Source: Orthonyx spaldingii (lineage: Eukaryota; Chordata; Aves; Passeriformes; Orthonychidae). From it: a stretch of 64,000 nucleotides of DNA. Each line of letters opens with the position of its first letter. Position 1 is the first letter of the stretch. This document shows positions 12,201-27,200 of this stretch, piece after piece. Under the pieces are notes generated by a model. The model saw nothing but the letters and a program-made list of their open reading frames with translations. It was not told the origin of the DNA and made no database searches. Location of the stretch: assembly GCA_013397795.1 (NCBI GenBank), contig VZTJ01001433.1, forward strand, positions 490,280 to 554,279, read 5' to 3'. Both the position numbers and the translations under genes were made by a program.

Positions 12201-15200
12201 ATGCAGCAAATTGAGAAATAACTGCCTTATTTATATCAATATGGTGCATACTTATGAGTATGCTTTTGATGTCTTGTTTCCGTAGCAGGGAAGATGAAAA
12301 GATGCTTCTAAAGGAAACATCAGAAGTGGCAAAACAATGACAAAGTCACTGAGAAGGTAAAGGAGAAGGTAGCCTTTATGAAGTGTCTAATTTTGCCCTT
12401 TCAAGGTCAAGCTAAGACAGAGACTCCAGAGGATCTGAAACATAAAAAGGGAAGACTCACTTTTATTCCAGCTAACTTTATATGCTCACTTGAAGTGCCT
12501 AAGAAATACTAGTTTTTCCTTATTGAAGGGACACCCATCTTCAAAAAGCATTTTCACCTGTCCAAGACCTGCGCTGTCCTCTACATACAGTTGTTTCTCA
12601 TACCAAAAGAATTAAAGGATGACTTCACACTCACTAATCTACTCCAGCCAGTGGGACAACAGGCCATTCTGTGCTATGAAATTTGGGAAGAGACAGGATG
12701 GCAAAGGCAAATACCTAGATACAAAAGAAGCAGAAACTGCTGAAAATCAATTGACTTCTCATGCCTCCAGAAACTGAGGCAAATATGCTCTGAAAAGTGC
12801 GCAAACATGAAAAGAAGGCTACAATCACACAGAACCATCAGAAACAGAGAGGCAGATGTCAATGTTTTTTCACCATCTGGATTGTAATGTCTCTAGCTGA
12901 AAGTTTGTCTTTATGAAAAAGGCTTGGAAAGAGAGAGCTAATGTTGGTCAGGCCCATCTTGCTAATGCAGCTGTGAAGCAAAGACCTATGGTTCTATCCA
13001 AAGGGAAGGACAGAGAGCCAAAAGGGTGGTCAAGGAACAAGAAGTTATCTGAGATACATAACTTCTTCCTTATAAACATGGCAGACAGCGACTCCAAAGC
13101 ATTTCTGTAGAGCTTGTTCCCAATGTCAAGTGCATTTGCACTTAAGAGAACTAAGTGCTGAGCAAGTACAAAGCAGTGTAGCTTTGCTGCTTGTAAATGA
13201 GCTGTATTATCTTACACAGCTGACTGTCTGCATGTCCTAACAATTACATTTACAACTGAATGTAAATGTTCTAGCTATAAGTTGCAGAAACTTTCCCCTC
13301 AGCTTCTGATCCTCTTTCCTTTATGGTGGTTTGAGCCCATCCTCTGAATTAAACATCCTCATTAATAGGTATTAAATTAACTCATGAGCAGAGTTCAAAC
13401 AGAAAAGAGGCTTATGCACACCAGAAAAAGAATGCAAAAAACAGCATAAATATCTGCAATTGTCAGTGAATCTGGTAGGAAGCAGAGAGAGTTCAAAATA
13501 GATGTTCTTACTGGCTGCTGACCTGTTAAAAATTCTTCTTCCTGTTATGAAAAATCCTCAGAACCAAACTGTATTGCATTCTCGTGTTGAATTCTCACCA
13601 TGTATTCCTTAGGTTACGTGCAGAAGTGCTTCATTTTAGATGCAGATCTGTCTCTTTCAATTACCAAGGCAGACTACAAAGCATTCTAGCAATGTCACGT
13701 GTCAATTTAGCTTGCTAAGTTATCCTAACTGGCTCTTTTTTAACTTCAGTGACAGCAGGAAAAAGATGTTCTTAGCAGTCATACGTGCTTATGCCGTAGC
13801 ACTACTAAAGCATCTAGGCAGCTCTTAGATTGAATTTAGATGCAGGAAATTTGACGTTGATGCATAATACCTGTTTTTAATGTGCTGGGGAGAACCAAGA
13901 CACTTGAAAGCTCCATTGACCATAATAGCAAGCCTTGTGCAGAGAGCTTCACATTCTTCCATACTACAAAATAAATTGAGGGGAAAAAATAAATAATTAG
14001 TAGTGAAAACAGAGAACACTGTTTATACCTAACTTTAGTTAAAATGGAAGAATCTGGACAGTTGCTAAAACAGGTACACAAAACCTTTGACTTCAAAGGG
14101 TAACAGATAAAGTTGTAACCCTAGTCAGTATATACCAAAAGTTATTACCACATGACAGATAGAAGAGAGCCTTAAACCATTATTTATACTTTTAGTCCAT
14201 AACTAATTGGACAGTTCTGGTCAGAATATAAAGGTATCCTTACCACAGGCAAATGCCTCATAAGCAATCTCAGGAATGCCACTGAGTGAGCCATGAACTC
14301 TGTTATTCCCTTTGATACCTGTTTATGATTATTCTGAGCTAAAGGATAAAGGGGGAAGAATGAAGTGAGCTTGCTCAACTTGCCTTTTGCATAGCACATA
14401 CCCTTGAAAAAGACTTACCCTCAGCCTGATTGCAGGATAGAAAAAGATCCAAAACGCTACAATCTAAACAGAATTTAGAAACTGGAAATGCAGCTGAATA
14501 GAAAGGCAGGGATGTGACTGCTTCAGATGATAAATAATACCTTTGACTTGTAAAACTTATGGCAGATGGGCTGCTATCCTACATATTATGCAGAATTGTG
14601 GGAGCAGCTCTTTCAAATAAGCACTTTAGACATAGTCAGGACGTACCCATCATCTCAAAGAGGAGTCAAAATGTTTGATGTTCCTAGAACTCACTGTGTG
14701 CCCTCCCCAACCCTTCTTAGACAGCTAAAGAAGAGATGTCTTGTGTGCCTAAGCCATGGGCCAGTACAAATCAAAGTGCTTTGACTGAAAGAGTATTGGC
14801 AATTAAGTATCCCCCTAGGAACAAGTTCCTTATCATATGACAGGGCTATGGTGAGAACTGCCAAACTGCTATGTCTGAGAGAGACAGGGAAGATAACACA
14901 TTTTCCCACAAATCAGGAAAATCACTGAGTATCTCCCAGTGCTCCCCTTGGCGTAATGCTCCCCAGCTGCCACAAAATTACACAAATTTAGGGCTCTAGG
15001 GACAGTTGATAAAGCCTCACTCCTCCCCCATCAAAACAGAAGTTTTGTCTCTGAAATGTAAGTAAAAAATTGTCTCTGAAAAGTAAGTAAACAGCCTCAA
15101 AACCTGATTTTTACCTAGCAAACCATCTCTATACCTTACACATGTATTTGCTGACATGTGTGAATGTTCACTTCACAGGTAAAATTCCTGTACTTATACA

Positions 15201-18200
15201 AGTAAATAATCTCAAATAAAGCCTCAATGGCCTTCAGAAAATATTATAAATAGTATCAAATAATTTCTCCTTTCTTCACCCTGGCACAAAAAATGTGAAC
15301 AATATCACTGTATTTATGTCTGCTTCAAGTCATTCATTTGTAGAGCTAAATGTGTAGTTAGTACAATTTGATGGATTTTGTTTGTCTCTTTACAGCATAT
15401 TAGTAATGAGACCATAGATCTCTTCTGTTTAGCTGATGTTTGATAACTAAAGGTTCTTAATCTGGAATGAAAAGTCAAAGCACACTGTTTCCTAAAAACA
15501 ACTGAGCTGAATTCACAATGTATAACCCATGTTCCCTAAATGTGCTAGCAAGCACTTGGCTATCAAACACGGGTACGTGATTTTTCAAAACTCAAATTCC
15601 ATAAATAAAACACTAGAAACTTTTTAGAGCATTTTTCCATCAATAATGGACTGAGACAACAAATACATTTTAAGAATGACTAAAAAAAAATTGAAAATAA
15701 AAAACATCGGGGGAAGTTTGGCCACATTCCTTTATTAATTCATCTATACTTCAAATCTCATTTGTCCAAATGTTTCATTGATGTTTTGATTTTTGAGTTT
15801 TGTCCTCTCTGGACATGTTTTCATGATTTCTTCCTCATTTAAATACATTTTTTGTATAATTATACATACTATATATTTATTACCTAAAGGAACATTTAAT
15901 TTATTCCACTCCACTATAGATGTTACAAAATAGTATTGATGTTTCCTCCATTAAACCAATATACCAGTGACCATATCAGAGAACTGACAAGACATTTAAT
16001 GTAGATGGATTCTAAGAGGTTGGGGTCCCTCCTACCATTTCCATTAGTGCAAAAGAGAATAGCTGATGCATGCATCTTCAGGATGCCATGGCATACTCTT
16101 TTCGTACACTGATGCAAAGCATAAACTTAATAAAGTCAGAAGGTTTTTCACTCACACCTCCCATTGTAAGGATTTTTAAGGTGGGCAGCTGCAAAAAGGT
16201 AATCTGATGTTCCAAGCAAGAAGAGACACTACAACACTGAGTAAAAAGAGCATAGGAAAACAAAAAAATCATTTACATCATCTTTTCTGTGTCTGCAGCC
16301 CCTTAAGCAACATTCTATTCTTCAAAATTAAATATGAAAAATATTTGGGCTTTAAACATGTTCTTTTTTCATGGATAGGAGAGAATTATCATATAATTTC
16401 AAGACTTATTCTGTGTTTCACAGCAGAGTGACTATGTCTGTTGAATGTACCCTTCTGCAGCACAGGAATATGCTGGCTGCTGGGATAAGTGTCTTACCTG
16501 TGGGACGTCAGAATAGCTGCACAGCCGTCCTGAACTTCCTTCAGGATGGTTTTCCAAAGGTAGCGTTTGGAGCAGGGATCCATCCCAGAGCTGGGCTCAT
16601 CCTACAGGAAAAATGAAAATGACATAGCAGCATTGGAAAAGCATACCAGAGCTTCTGCCCAACATGTAGAATTAACACAATTCACAATAAAAATCATATC
16701 TTTTTCTCCTTAAATATTAAATTTTCAGAAGGTCACTTAAGTGACACCCTAATCAATGTTTTGCTTTAACACACAGAATTTAAAGTTTAAATTTATGGAA
16801 GGCACAATTTAGTAAAGAAATATGTATATATAAACAAGGCTTAAATATCATCTATGTGTATTTATAAATGCTTATTATATATATAAACAATATTTATATA
16901 TCATATATGTATAGTTATAAATATTTATTATATCTGTTTAATTATGTAAATATACTCTTTTTGATAGGAGAGACTTGCAACTGGTTTTTCTCACTTTCTG
17001 GAAGGGTTTGGTGACTTTCTGATCTGCATACACATCTGTCATGAGCACTAACAACTGCAGAAGTCCTATAGGTCCCAGATGCCTACACTGCCCATCCCAT
17101 ATCCAGGTGTTTGATAAGATGTTTGGATTTGACATCCTATACCAGTTACTCCCACAGTCTTTTTAAGAGGAATTTTCAGCCACAGTGGAGAGAATTCATA
17201 GGATTAAATAACATTAATTCAGTTTGTGCAAACCAACTGGCAAATCCATTTCCCACGTGGATGGTTTTCATGGAGAAAGATGTGCTGCTACAAAATCTAC
17301 ATTTCCCCTTCCTACGTATTCCTCCTTTCCTCACTAAATCAAATTTTTACTTCATCCACTCATGGAAGCAAAAGGAATGATATCTGATTGACAAATCCAG
17401 TCTCCGTCACTACAAAACTAGGAAGAAGGAAACTCTTCCAATAGCTTTTTATCCAGCAGAATTCCATGAGGGGTGTCAGCACCTGTTAGAGGGGTATGGC
17501 CCTGGACAGAGTAATTTCAGCAAGGAATACCAGCAGAAACCTGGAAGCAAAGTTTTCAAGAAACAGAGCAAACAAAACATCCAGTTTGAAGCTAATTTTA
17601 GTGCTTCACTACCAATGTCAGAGGTGAAAAAATTCAGTTCAGTCTCCCATTATCTGTGGATTGCTAACAAAGAAAACATAGAAAGCAATAAATATAAAGC
17701 AACAATAATGTTGCTCAAATTAAGAGCTATGATTCTGAATGCAATTTAAAAGTGGATTTAGTAGTTTATATTGGTGTCTTTGTTTTCAGACAAAATAATA
17801 ATTAAAAAAGGGTGTTTCAAAATACCAAAAAACTCCTTTAAAGTCTGCTAGCTTTCTGAAGCCAGCAAATGTTTTAAAGAATTTGACATGTTTAGATATC
17901 TTTCTTTCCTCTTTTCATTCTAAATGCAACAGCTTGTGCCCTGCAGCAAGAAGTAGGCTGAAATGGATACTTGCAGTAGTATGCTGTCATAAAGACATTA
18001 AAAGCAGTTGGACAATTTCCTAAGATCAGGAAAAAGCACTGATTTAAGATTATCTCCTCCTTTTACTAGCTGAATCAGGGTTAGTTAAAGCATAAAATGC
18101 AAACAAAATATTTCAGCTTAGAAGTGAGGCAATGGTAGGCAGTTAGAAGCAGCAAAATGTGTCTAATCTTCTGAAACACGAACCTCGGAAAACATCAATT

Positions 18201-21200
18201 TTATCTGGTTCAACTTAGCCTGTGATCTCTTCCTGGAAGCCCTGGTTTCCCCCTCAACTCTGAGGAGCAGCTTTCCTCCCCCTAACTGTTTTGAAAGGCT
18301 TATTGCACTATTGAATTGGTTTAGCTCTTAGCCAAGTTATAAGAAAGGGGTATTCGATAATCTCTAGTGAAACAATGGGCAATGTTTTGAAAGAGAACAT
18401 AGTGTCATAATGATGCAGTTCTCAAAGCTTTGTAGCTCACTGGTCTTCAATACAAAAGGCATTGTTTACACTACAGTGGCCAGTTTCAGGCCTAAATGGG
18501 AAGTAAACAACCTGGGATAAGTAATTCAAATTAATATAATTCATAAGTATTACTTGATTGTGTGAGTTGTGAATGCAAGAAAATGTAAGAACTAGCCAGA
18601 ATTATGAAATAAATACAATCTAGCAAGAATTAGGAGCATCCTGAAACAACATGGGTCAATTAAATACATATTTGGACCATGGAATGCTGCAATTGTATTT
18701 GTGCTTATGGCTTTTTTTTCTGCTCTCCCAATTGTTCCAAGAAAAAAAAAAAAAAAGAAAAACCAAACAATTTCACTTTCTATTTTTGTGAGCACTGGAG
18801 AGTAAAATTAAAGCCATTCATATAGCAGAACAAAGAGGACATTTGTACATCTGTGTATCAATTACTCCCTGACTGATCAGAAAACTACCTGATTTTCTTT
18901 AGAGCAATATACAAGACAACAAAATTCAATGTAATGCATTTATCATAAGCACAATGTTACTTTTACTTACCAGTAAAAGTATTTGGGGTTTACCAACTAA
19001 AGCCACAGCAGTTGAGAGCTTCCTCTTCGTGCCAGCACTGTACGTTCTCACCAGTTTGTCAGCATGGGCGTTGAGGTGTAACCGGTGAACAAGGTCCTCT
19101 GCAACCTTTGGTTTGCAAATTTGAAGGCCAACAAAGACGAGCCAGATTAGGTAGCATGTGTGCTTACATTGAAAGAACATTCTGTTCATGCATGTTAAGA
19201 AAATGTACATGTTGTTTCCTTGTTTATCCACACTTGCTGCATATTATTGCTTTTGAATCTTAAACACAGACAAAAAGCTGCTGTGGGACTGCTTAGTTCT
19301 TCAAAAATTATTAAGATTTTCTCATACAGAAAGTCTGGCTTTGTCACTGCTTAGCACAGTCATTAGTATTCAGCTTGTGTCCATGGGTCAATGATCTAAA
19401 ACATCTCTTATTTCAACTTATTCTCCACTATTTATTTGATCAAATATCTGAGTAACTGAAAATTGAAGAGAAAAAATTTTTCACCGGCCACAAAAAAAGA
19501 TGAAAATATCAGAAAAGCAAGTCACAGTTGTGGATTTAGAGTTTCTTAAAGACAAAAGGTAACAGGATTAAATTAATATACCTTTGTAATAACTGAGAGG
19601 GGTAAATTGACCCTAGCTGGACTGGTTTTAATTGCTTAAACAAGAATATATGATCTGAGCAAGCTGGGAAGACATGTGAGCACAGCTGGAGACAATACTC
19701 ATTCTGTCCCCTATGGCCTTTCTTCTTTACTCTGTCAGAGACATTTCTGACATACAAGGCTCCCTAAAACACTGGTGTTAGATAATACTAAGTGCAGCAA
19801 TAATCTTAATCCATCTATATCAGCTACTACTTCTGGACTGTCCAAGGAGATGTTGTTCAAAACCATGAGGGACACAGCAGCAACTTTTGTACTTGCCACT
19901 GCCAAATGCACTCAGGAGTGCTCAGCTTTGTAACAGAGCAAGGGTGTCTTCTACCCGTATGTAGGACAGCTGGAAGATTCCTGTAAAACAAGGAGTTGCG
20001 TGGTGCTGTTATTGCCCAGCATTAACTAACAGAGCATCCCCAGCAGTATGGTTCATTAGCTTTGCTTCCTCTGCATTACCTTCAGCACAAAACAAGGAAG
20101 GACTGGAAGGCTTAGTCACATCAGATGGACAGTCTCCAATTAAGTCAAAAATCCAATAAAAAAATAATTCAAAAAACAATATTGTGAATTAATATTCACT
20201 GTCCATTGCAGACAAACTGCCACAAGCATAATGATACCTTCCATAAGAGAGCTTTATGTAAACACCTTTGGAAATGATCAAGATATTAACGAGCCTTTTA
20301 GCAAGATATTTCAAGTAATACTTATAAAAGTAAGAGACATCTCTGAGAGTCAGTTGTCTGTAAGTGGGAACAACGCTGCAGTGGTGCGAATCCACAGTAC
20401 TCTAGTGATGATCCTTGGACTGGTATCCATACCCACTTGTGTTTGGGATACCTGGACGTATAACCTGACAGCAATGCATGTTCTCATACAAAAGCCACAT
20501 TTCAGAAATATTGCTCTGTCTATATTAGATGCAGAGAAGTTTGTTTTTTTTTTAAATCATAATCAACAACTGTTAAACTAGACACAGGTAATATTACACT
20601 GAAAATTTCAGGGCTTCTGCTATATCAAAGTTAATTCACAGTAATTTGTTTCCGATTAGAGATTATAGCTGTGGCTTTATAAATGGTTAATCACCTAAGC
20701 TATATTCTAAGATAAGATGGCTGAGCTTTGTTTTGTGGTTTTTTTCACTTCCAAATATAGGTCTCATTATACACCTAAGCAACACACAAAGTGAAGTCCT
20801 TTAAAGTATATGGTAGACATCTTATCCTGTCTACAAAACTGACTTGACTGCTACCACTGGGAATGCGTGAATATTAGTGACTACAGGATCATCCTCCTAC
20901 ACATCCACCAACAATCACACAAATTACACAGAAAAGCTCATTAGAATTTAAGACCAGAAAGTGAAAAAATATGTAGTCTCATGTTTACACCAATCTCAAC
21001 ATACATTTTAAACTACAACAAGCTTCAAGAGTTATTAAACAATAAGCAAAAGAGGACTATGCATCAAAGCTGAAAGGTAGTCAAAACTATCCTTTAGTTT
21101 TGACTAGAACCACTCTTTCTAAGACTGCTTTGAAAAGTCATCTAAAGTCAGCAAAATGCCATTCTTTTAAAGAGATAATGAATGCTGCATGGGGAAGAAT

Positions 21201-24200
21201 TTAGAAGGTCAAGGAACAGTACTAGAGAGAGAAGAAAGAAACCATTCAAGTTAAATGGGTCTTTTAGTGTGTAGCCCCCAAGGAGACTCAATCATGTCAG
21301 GTATGAACATAAAGCTCTTCATAGGCAGCAACATTAAAAAGAACTGACTTTGCAAGATTTGCAATTCCACACATAGAATTCTCCTCTCTCTGTTGTGTAC
21401 TCAAGCATTCAGCATGACTACACCATCTCCTGTTTCACACAAGGAGATAAAACCTGGCAAGCCTCCCGCTACAGAAATTTTTCAAGACAAGGTTTAAAAG
21501 GTAAACAGGCAAAAAGAGAGGGATGGGAATCATTTCATACTACCCACTTTGCTGCTGCTTGAAATGTGTAGAGCTTCCAAGATAAATCTTGCAGATCATC
21601 ACAGTGCACAACACAATCTGGCCTGATACCTAGATATGCCCCTTTGGTGCTAAATGTATCAAATTAGAACTGATTTGCAGCTGAATCACATCAGCAACAT
21701 AAAGGCTGAAGGAAGAACCAACTTTCTTATTTGCAAATATTTCCCAGTTGCACTTAAAAAGTCTCCTATTCCTGCTACCCTCCTCAACTCTTGTATTTCA
21801 AAAGAGCACTGAAGACTATGGTTCAGCAAATGTAAGACTACAGAGCTCAATCTTCTTTCAAGAGATGACCCCAAAACTTTTTATCTTTTTTTTAATGTAT
21901 ATCATAAGATTGCCAGTAATGTCTCAGCTTCATCAATAATACCTAAACAACAACAAAACAGTAATTTGAATGAAATTAAAAATATTACATATTAGGAATA
22001 TATTACATATTAGCTATATTGTAGAGGAGCCTGAATATCTCCACTATAACTTCATTTATCTGTATAACCAGTGGTTTGTACCATAGTATACTGCAAAATA
22101 AATACAAAAATCCCTCTTAAACTACTTTAAATTAAAGTCAGAATTGAACATGTGACCAGTCTTCTGATACAGATACATACATTTATGCCAGAGAATTAAC
22201 GTTCTAATGGTTTTCTTTCTGTAGTGAATGTGAGATATATACACAAGCACCTTCTCTCCCTCCTTGTCATATTCACCATGATGCTCTATTTCAATAATGT
22301 TTCAATGATCTTGAGCAGTGAAGAAGGAACTTGAACACTGAGGAAATACATCAATTTATTTGACAAATTGGTAACATTGAGGCCAAATTCAAAGATGCAG
22401 AGTTATATGCAAATATATACATTTTAAGCACACTTGAACCATAAAAATATTTAATGTCTATTAATGACTGTACTAATGTATTTAAACTCTTTCCTTCCTT
22501 ACTCCCCCCCAGCAGTCAAAATTATAACAGACTTCACATCTATCAGCTATTTCCCTATTTTCCAATATTCCTTAAAACTATTTACTTTTTTTCTCATCAA
22601 TTCTAACATATTTAACATATGTAGCAAATTATTTCCCCCCAAATTAATTTGGGCTAGTTCACCTAATGTTAGAACAGGCATTGGAATGAACCCTTCAATC
22701 TCTAGCATCTAAACAAAATTCCCCAATATTTTGTGGAGTTCCCAAAGACAACATTCATTCCAGAAGATGTTATAAGGTAACTCAACTTTTTGCACACGTG
22801 CCAATATCTGTGGGAGCAAAGGTCAAAATAGGCATGGTGTCCTCCATCCACCAGGTAACTAAGAGGTACATCCATTCCACTGAGAAGCAGTAATTGTGTA
22901 ACCACTAATGCCTATGGCTTTCCACTCCCTTTAAAAGTTACCCCTTTTATTCAAGTAAAAAAATAAGTTGTGCTAACGACTTTTAGTCAGTGTGTCTTCC
23001 AGGAAAACTTTCTGGAAGTTAAGACAATCTATTCAAAGACTAGAAGCATCATAACATGCCTATCTTGACTTGAAAGCTGCATCCATGAGTGTATTAGTTT
23101 TGCGCCATTTAAGACACATTAAATGCAATGCATGACTTCTTGCTGTTTATTTAAACAAATCCTCATAATGCAAATCCGACCCGATACTGAAAATGTGTAT
23201 CATACCCAGTATAAATGATCATAAACATGGATTGAATTCTTGAGTCATCTGAAAAATAACTTTACATGCCCAAAGCAGTAATTCAACGTGTCAGGTTCTG
23301 AGTAAGCAGATGCAGTGTAGTTTGAGCATCGTAAATAGCAATAATTCATCAGTTTCACACCAAACAGTATTTATTTGTCTTCCGAGTAAACTCAGAATTG
23401 CTAGATTTCTTACATTTGGAAAGTGTATACCCATATGGTCAAGCTTCTGGGGAACAATATTTTTTATCCCAAAATCTCATATAACTGTACACAATAATTC
23501 TGCTTGGGGTTCAAAAAAAAAGTAAACATGCAAAGAATAAATGAATTTACAGATTCCCATTTCCAGCACCTATAGAATATAACATGTGAGGAAATCATTG
23601 AGATTCTAGAATCAGAGCAAAAATCTTTCTGGAGAGTTAACGTAAAGAGAAAGCACACTGACATTCCAAAAAGTTGCCTCAGAAAACCTGCTAAAGTTTC
23701 TTCTGAGATACAGAATAAAAGATTTAGTGTTAATGAGGGATGCCATTTGATGTTGTACTAATAATTTTAATTTTTTAATAAGATGAGTGCTGTATTTTGG
23801 AACAAATTGAGATCTAGGAAGTTTATATATTAATGAAATAAAAATAAAAATTAAAAGTACTATGTTAAATCAGTATCTGTCTAAATAACCCAAAAGCTTT
23901 ACTCTAATTTTTCCAATTTTGCAGCAAAAAGAAACTTTCAGAGCAGATTTGCGAAGTATAACAAAACTTCACATTACTTGTGAAGCTTAACATTGATAGC
24001 AAATGACCCATTTTTCTCCTCCTTTCCTATTCATTTAATTACTGTTTTGGAACATTAAGTGCACTCAACTTTATATCAGGCACTTAACTCCTGCTGCTGA
24101 TAAATCTGTCTAGCAAAGGATTTGATACTTGAAGTTAGTGCCTCAATAGACAACTTCAGCACCAACACAACCTGTAAGTCACCTGCCTGCTCACCAGTTT

Positions 24201-27200
24201 CTTAAATACCAAAGTGGATGTATGTTTCTTTCCTTATCAAACCAATGTACTCTCTAGAATATAAGTGTCTGTACATATTAGTATAAACAGTCACTGGTAA
24301 ACATTCAGAGGCAGGCTTGGAGTGCTGTATCATAGGCAGGAGGGAATGATGAGAAAATAACAGCTTATGTTTCCATACAGCTGCTCCTCTAAAGCATTCC
24401 AAAGCCTTTTTTCCTTTTTAGGCAGCTAAAATGCTCACTTTCTCCAGGCACCAGCCATTTCTGAGTTGAAGCACAGCAGCTGTTGAGCACTTGACAGCAG
24501 TGCCACACAGTCGGGAGGGCCCGCTGACAAAAACATTTGTTTTCCTCTGAGATAGCTGCATTTCAGTTTTTGATGGAGGCAAACCAGACCAGCTAAATAT
24601 TATTTGCAGGAGTGCTTTGATGTCTTGATCGCAAGCATATGGCAACAAAGTCTGCTCTGCAATCTATGCAGACAAAAAATTAAGACAACTGAAAGGAAGA
24701 ATGATCTCTCTTTCACAAATGTGATGCTAAGACACAGAAGGCTGACTATGAAAAATAGTCTAAGCCTATACCTAGATCATCTGAGGTCCAGGAAGGTTAA
24801 CATTTGTCTTCTCTCACTGTGCCACAGTAACATAACTCATATCTAAATGAATGATTTTCATCCATTTGAAGAGGGACGTGTGTATAACTTTCCATACCAC
24901 TTGAGGAACTCTTCCCCAAATGGTCTTGAGAACAGACATTGCAGTAGTTGTCTATTAATTGCCCACAGAATAGCTGGATCTGAACATAAAGTGGAAGCTC
25001 TTAGGTACGTCAATTACTCCTAATGCTTCTGCATTGAAATGGAATTCGCTAATGTCAGGTATTTCAGAGAAAGTACTATTCTTACTGTCTACAGAGAAAG
25101 CATACAAAGCCAGGTTACCCTCCTGGCCTCTCACCAAATGCAGACAGGAGACAGCATTTGCAGTGAAATTCATTTACATACACACAAACAAGGGGACAAC
25201 CCAAAAGCACAGCACAGAAATCTGTTGGTACCATCCTGCATTTCACAATCTGGAAACCTTCCCAGGCACCTGAGAAAAGCTCGGTGCCACATGGGACTGT
25301 TTGCTATAAATCAAGTCCCATAACCACACCACAGATCTCTCTATTCTCAAGCTTCTACATAGCTCCTGATCCTGTTCCTTATCCTCCAAAATAGTTGCTG
25401 CTGGGAGGCCAGACGACCTGTGCGAGTCACAAATCAAGCAGTGCCAGAAGGACCCATGCACAGACACACACACAGACACCCTCCTAGTGGTGGCAGGGCA
25501 TTCTAGACAGTGTACGGCTCAATCATTAACAGTCCGTTGTAATGAATGGATCAGTTCACACTTCCCAAAGCCTGTTTGTGTGCAGATGAGGTATTACCAA
25601 TAAGAAGGTGTCTGCCGGTGCCACCTGAACAGCTTTATCCTCGCACCTGTGAGTACTAAAATAAAACTAAGAATCTGCAACTCCAGGAGCCAGGAAGGTA
25701 GCACAGCACTAAAAACCCTACTCAGCTCTCACTCAAAGACACCTCTGTGGGCAAATCATGAAAATTATTAGACAGAAAAGCTTAAAAGCCATGTTTAGAG
25801 CATTTTAAGAGCACTGGTGCATAATTCAACAACACAACTTTGATTCCTATTTTGAATTACACCAAGGAAAAAAGTAGTCAATAACATACATAAAGTGTAC
25901 AGCATTCTTTTGAATGACTACAAAACTCTAGGGGAGATGTTATCAATATCATGTCAATTAAAGTACTATGATAATAGGTGCCAGTGATGACAGACTTTTA
26001 GCCTGACTGCTGTAGAGCAACAGTCACTTCATGGAGAAAACAGGTAATTATAGTTGAGGGCTTTAATACAACAACAACCATCCCTTAATATATTTCTTTT
26101 GGATCAAGGGAAACATATTCAAGTTTTCAGTACTCTGCTAGTAGTCTGAAGTAAAAATTAACACAAATAAGTTATGAAGGGTAAAAAATCAAACAAAAGA
26201 CTGTATGATAATTTCTAAGGAGTCTGCAGGAAACATGTTGCTAAAACAGTTAAAGTCCAGGCTTTCACCTGGACAATGGATACAGCCTAAGACAAGGGGC
26301 AAAGACTTGCAAGAATCGCTTATTTTCCCCAGACTCTCATCCAGAAACACCCAAATGACCAGCTTAAGACAGTAAAAATTCAAACTATTTCCTGTCCTGA
26401 TAAATACTCAAGTGTCCCTTACAGGAATCATACCTTATTCCGAAATAGCACCTATCTGCTGAGGAAAACGAAAACAGGTTGCAGAGAACCAGAAAGCAGC
26501 CCTCTCACATACAATCAAGGAATTGGTTGCAAACCACTTATCAGACCCTGAGGCAGCAGCCAGACAAATGCTGGGTAGTAGGAAAAAAAAAAAAAGATAG
26601 TTCATGCAGTTTTGCTTCTGGAAAAAATGAAAGGAAAACAACAGGCAGTATTCTGGAGGTTACGAGGGCAGAGTTAGAGCAATAGTTACTACGTGGGACC
26701 AATCTATACAGCAGGAATTGACAGATACCAATTTCATATCACACTACAGTTTTCTCATGTTAATAGAGGTGCAATTAAGCAGAAAAGACTGAGCTGCTCA
26801 AGGCAGGTCATATTGTAAACTTTCATTTGCTGATACAGAAAACCCCCCACATTTTACACTATATCCATTTCATACTTAATTTCTGGTATTGGCTGACTGG
26901 TTGTGTCATGACAGAAAAAAGAGCTCAGTCTGCTGATCATCACAGCTACACCCGTATCTGTAAATCCAAAAGCTCCTAGTGATATTCCCAGCTATTGTCA
27001 ACTTTTATGCTAGTAAGCTCTCAAAGCATTTTCTGGCATGGCTTTGGCCTCATCTCCTTGGACAAGCCCAGGCCTTGTGTGGCAGCTGGAGCATTTAAGG
27101 AACTGCTCCCAGCATGCAGCTTGAAGGCAGCTGCCACCTTTTGAAATTTAAGACAGCACTGTGCTGACAGCTCCTATCCCAGCACCCAGATGTTTTGTTT

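Larger units (their letters stand above)
1188..13870 (-). other. ABCA13: Intron e12-e13 (12.7 kb)
   Basis: The largest intron here. It holds the 79-bp tandem duplication (10917..11074), inverted repeats at 10139..10185 and 4130..4149, a probable LTR (5532..5880), a CR1-like relic (6517..6565), an ancient-repeat-like block near 8250..8375, a G/T-rich tract (2933..3026) and a G+C-richer block at about 1925..2460. The remaining stretches show nothing I can name. Confidence 0.75.
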
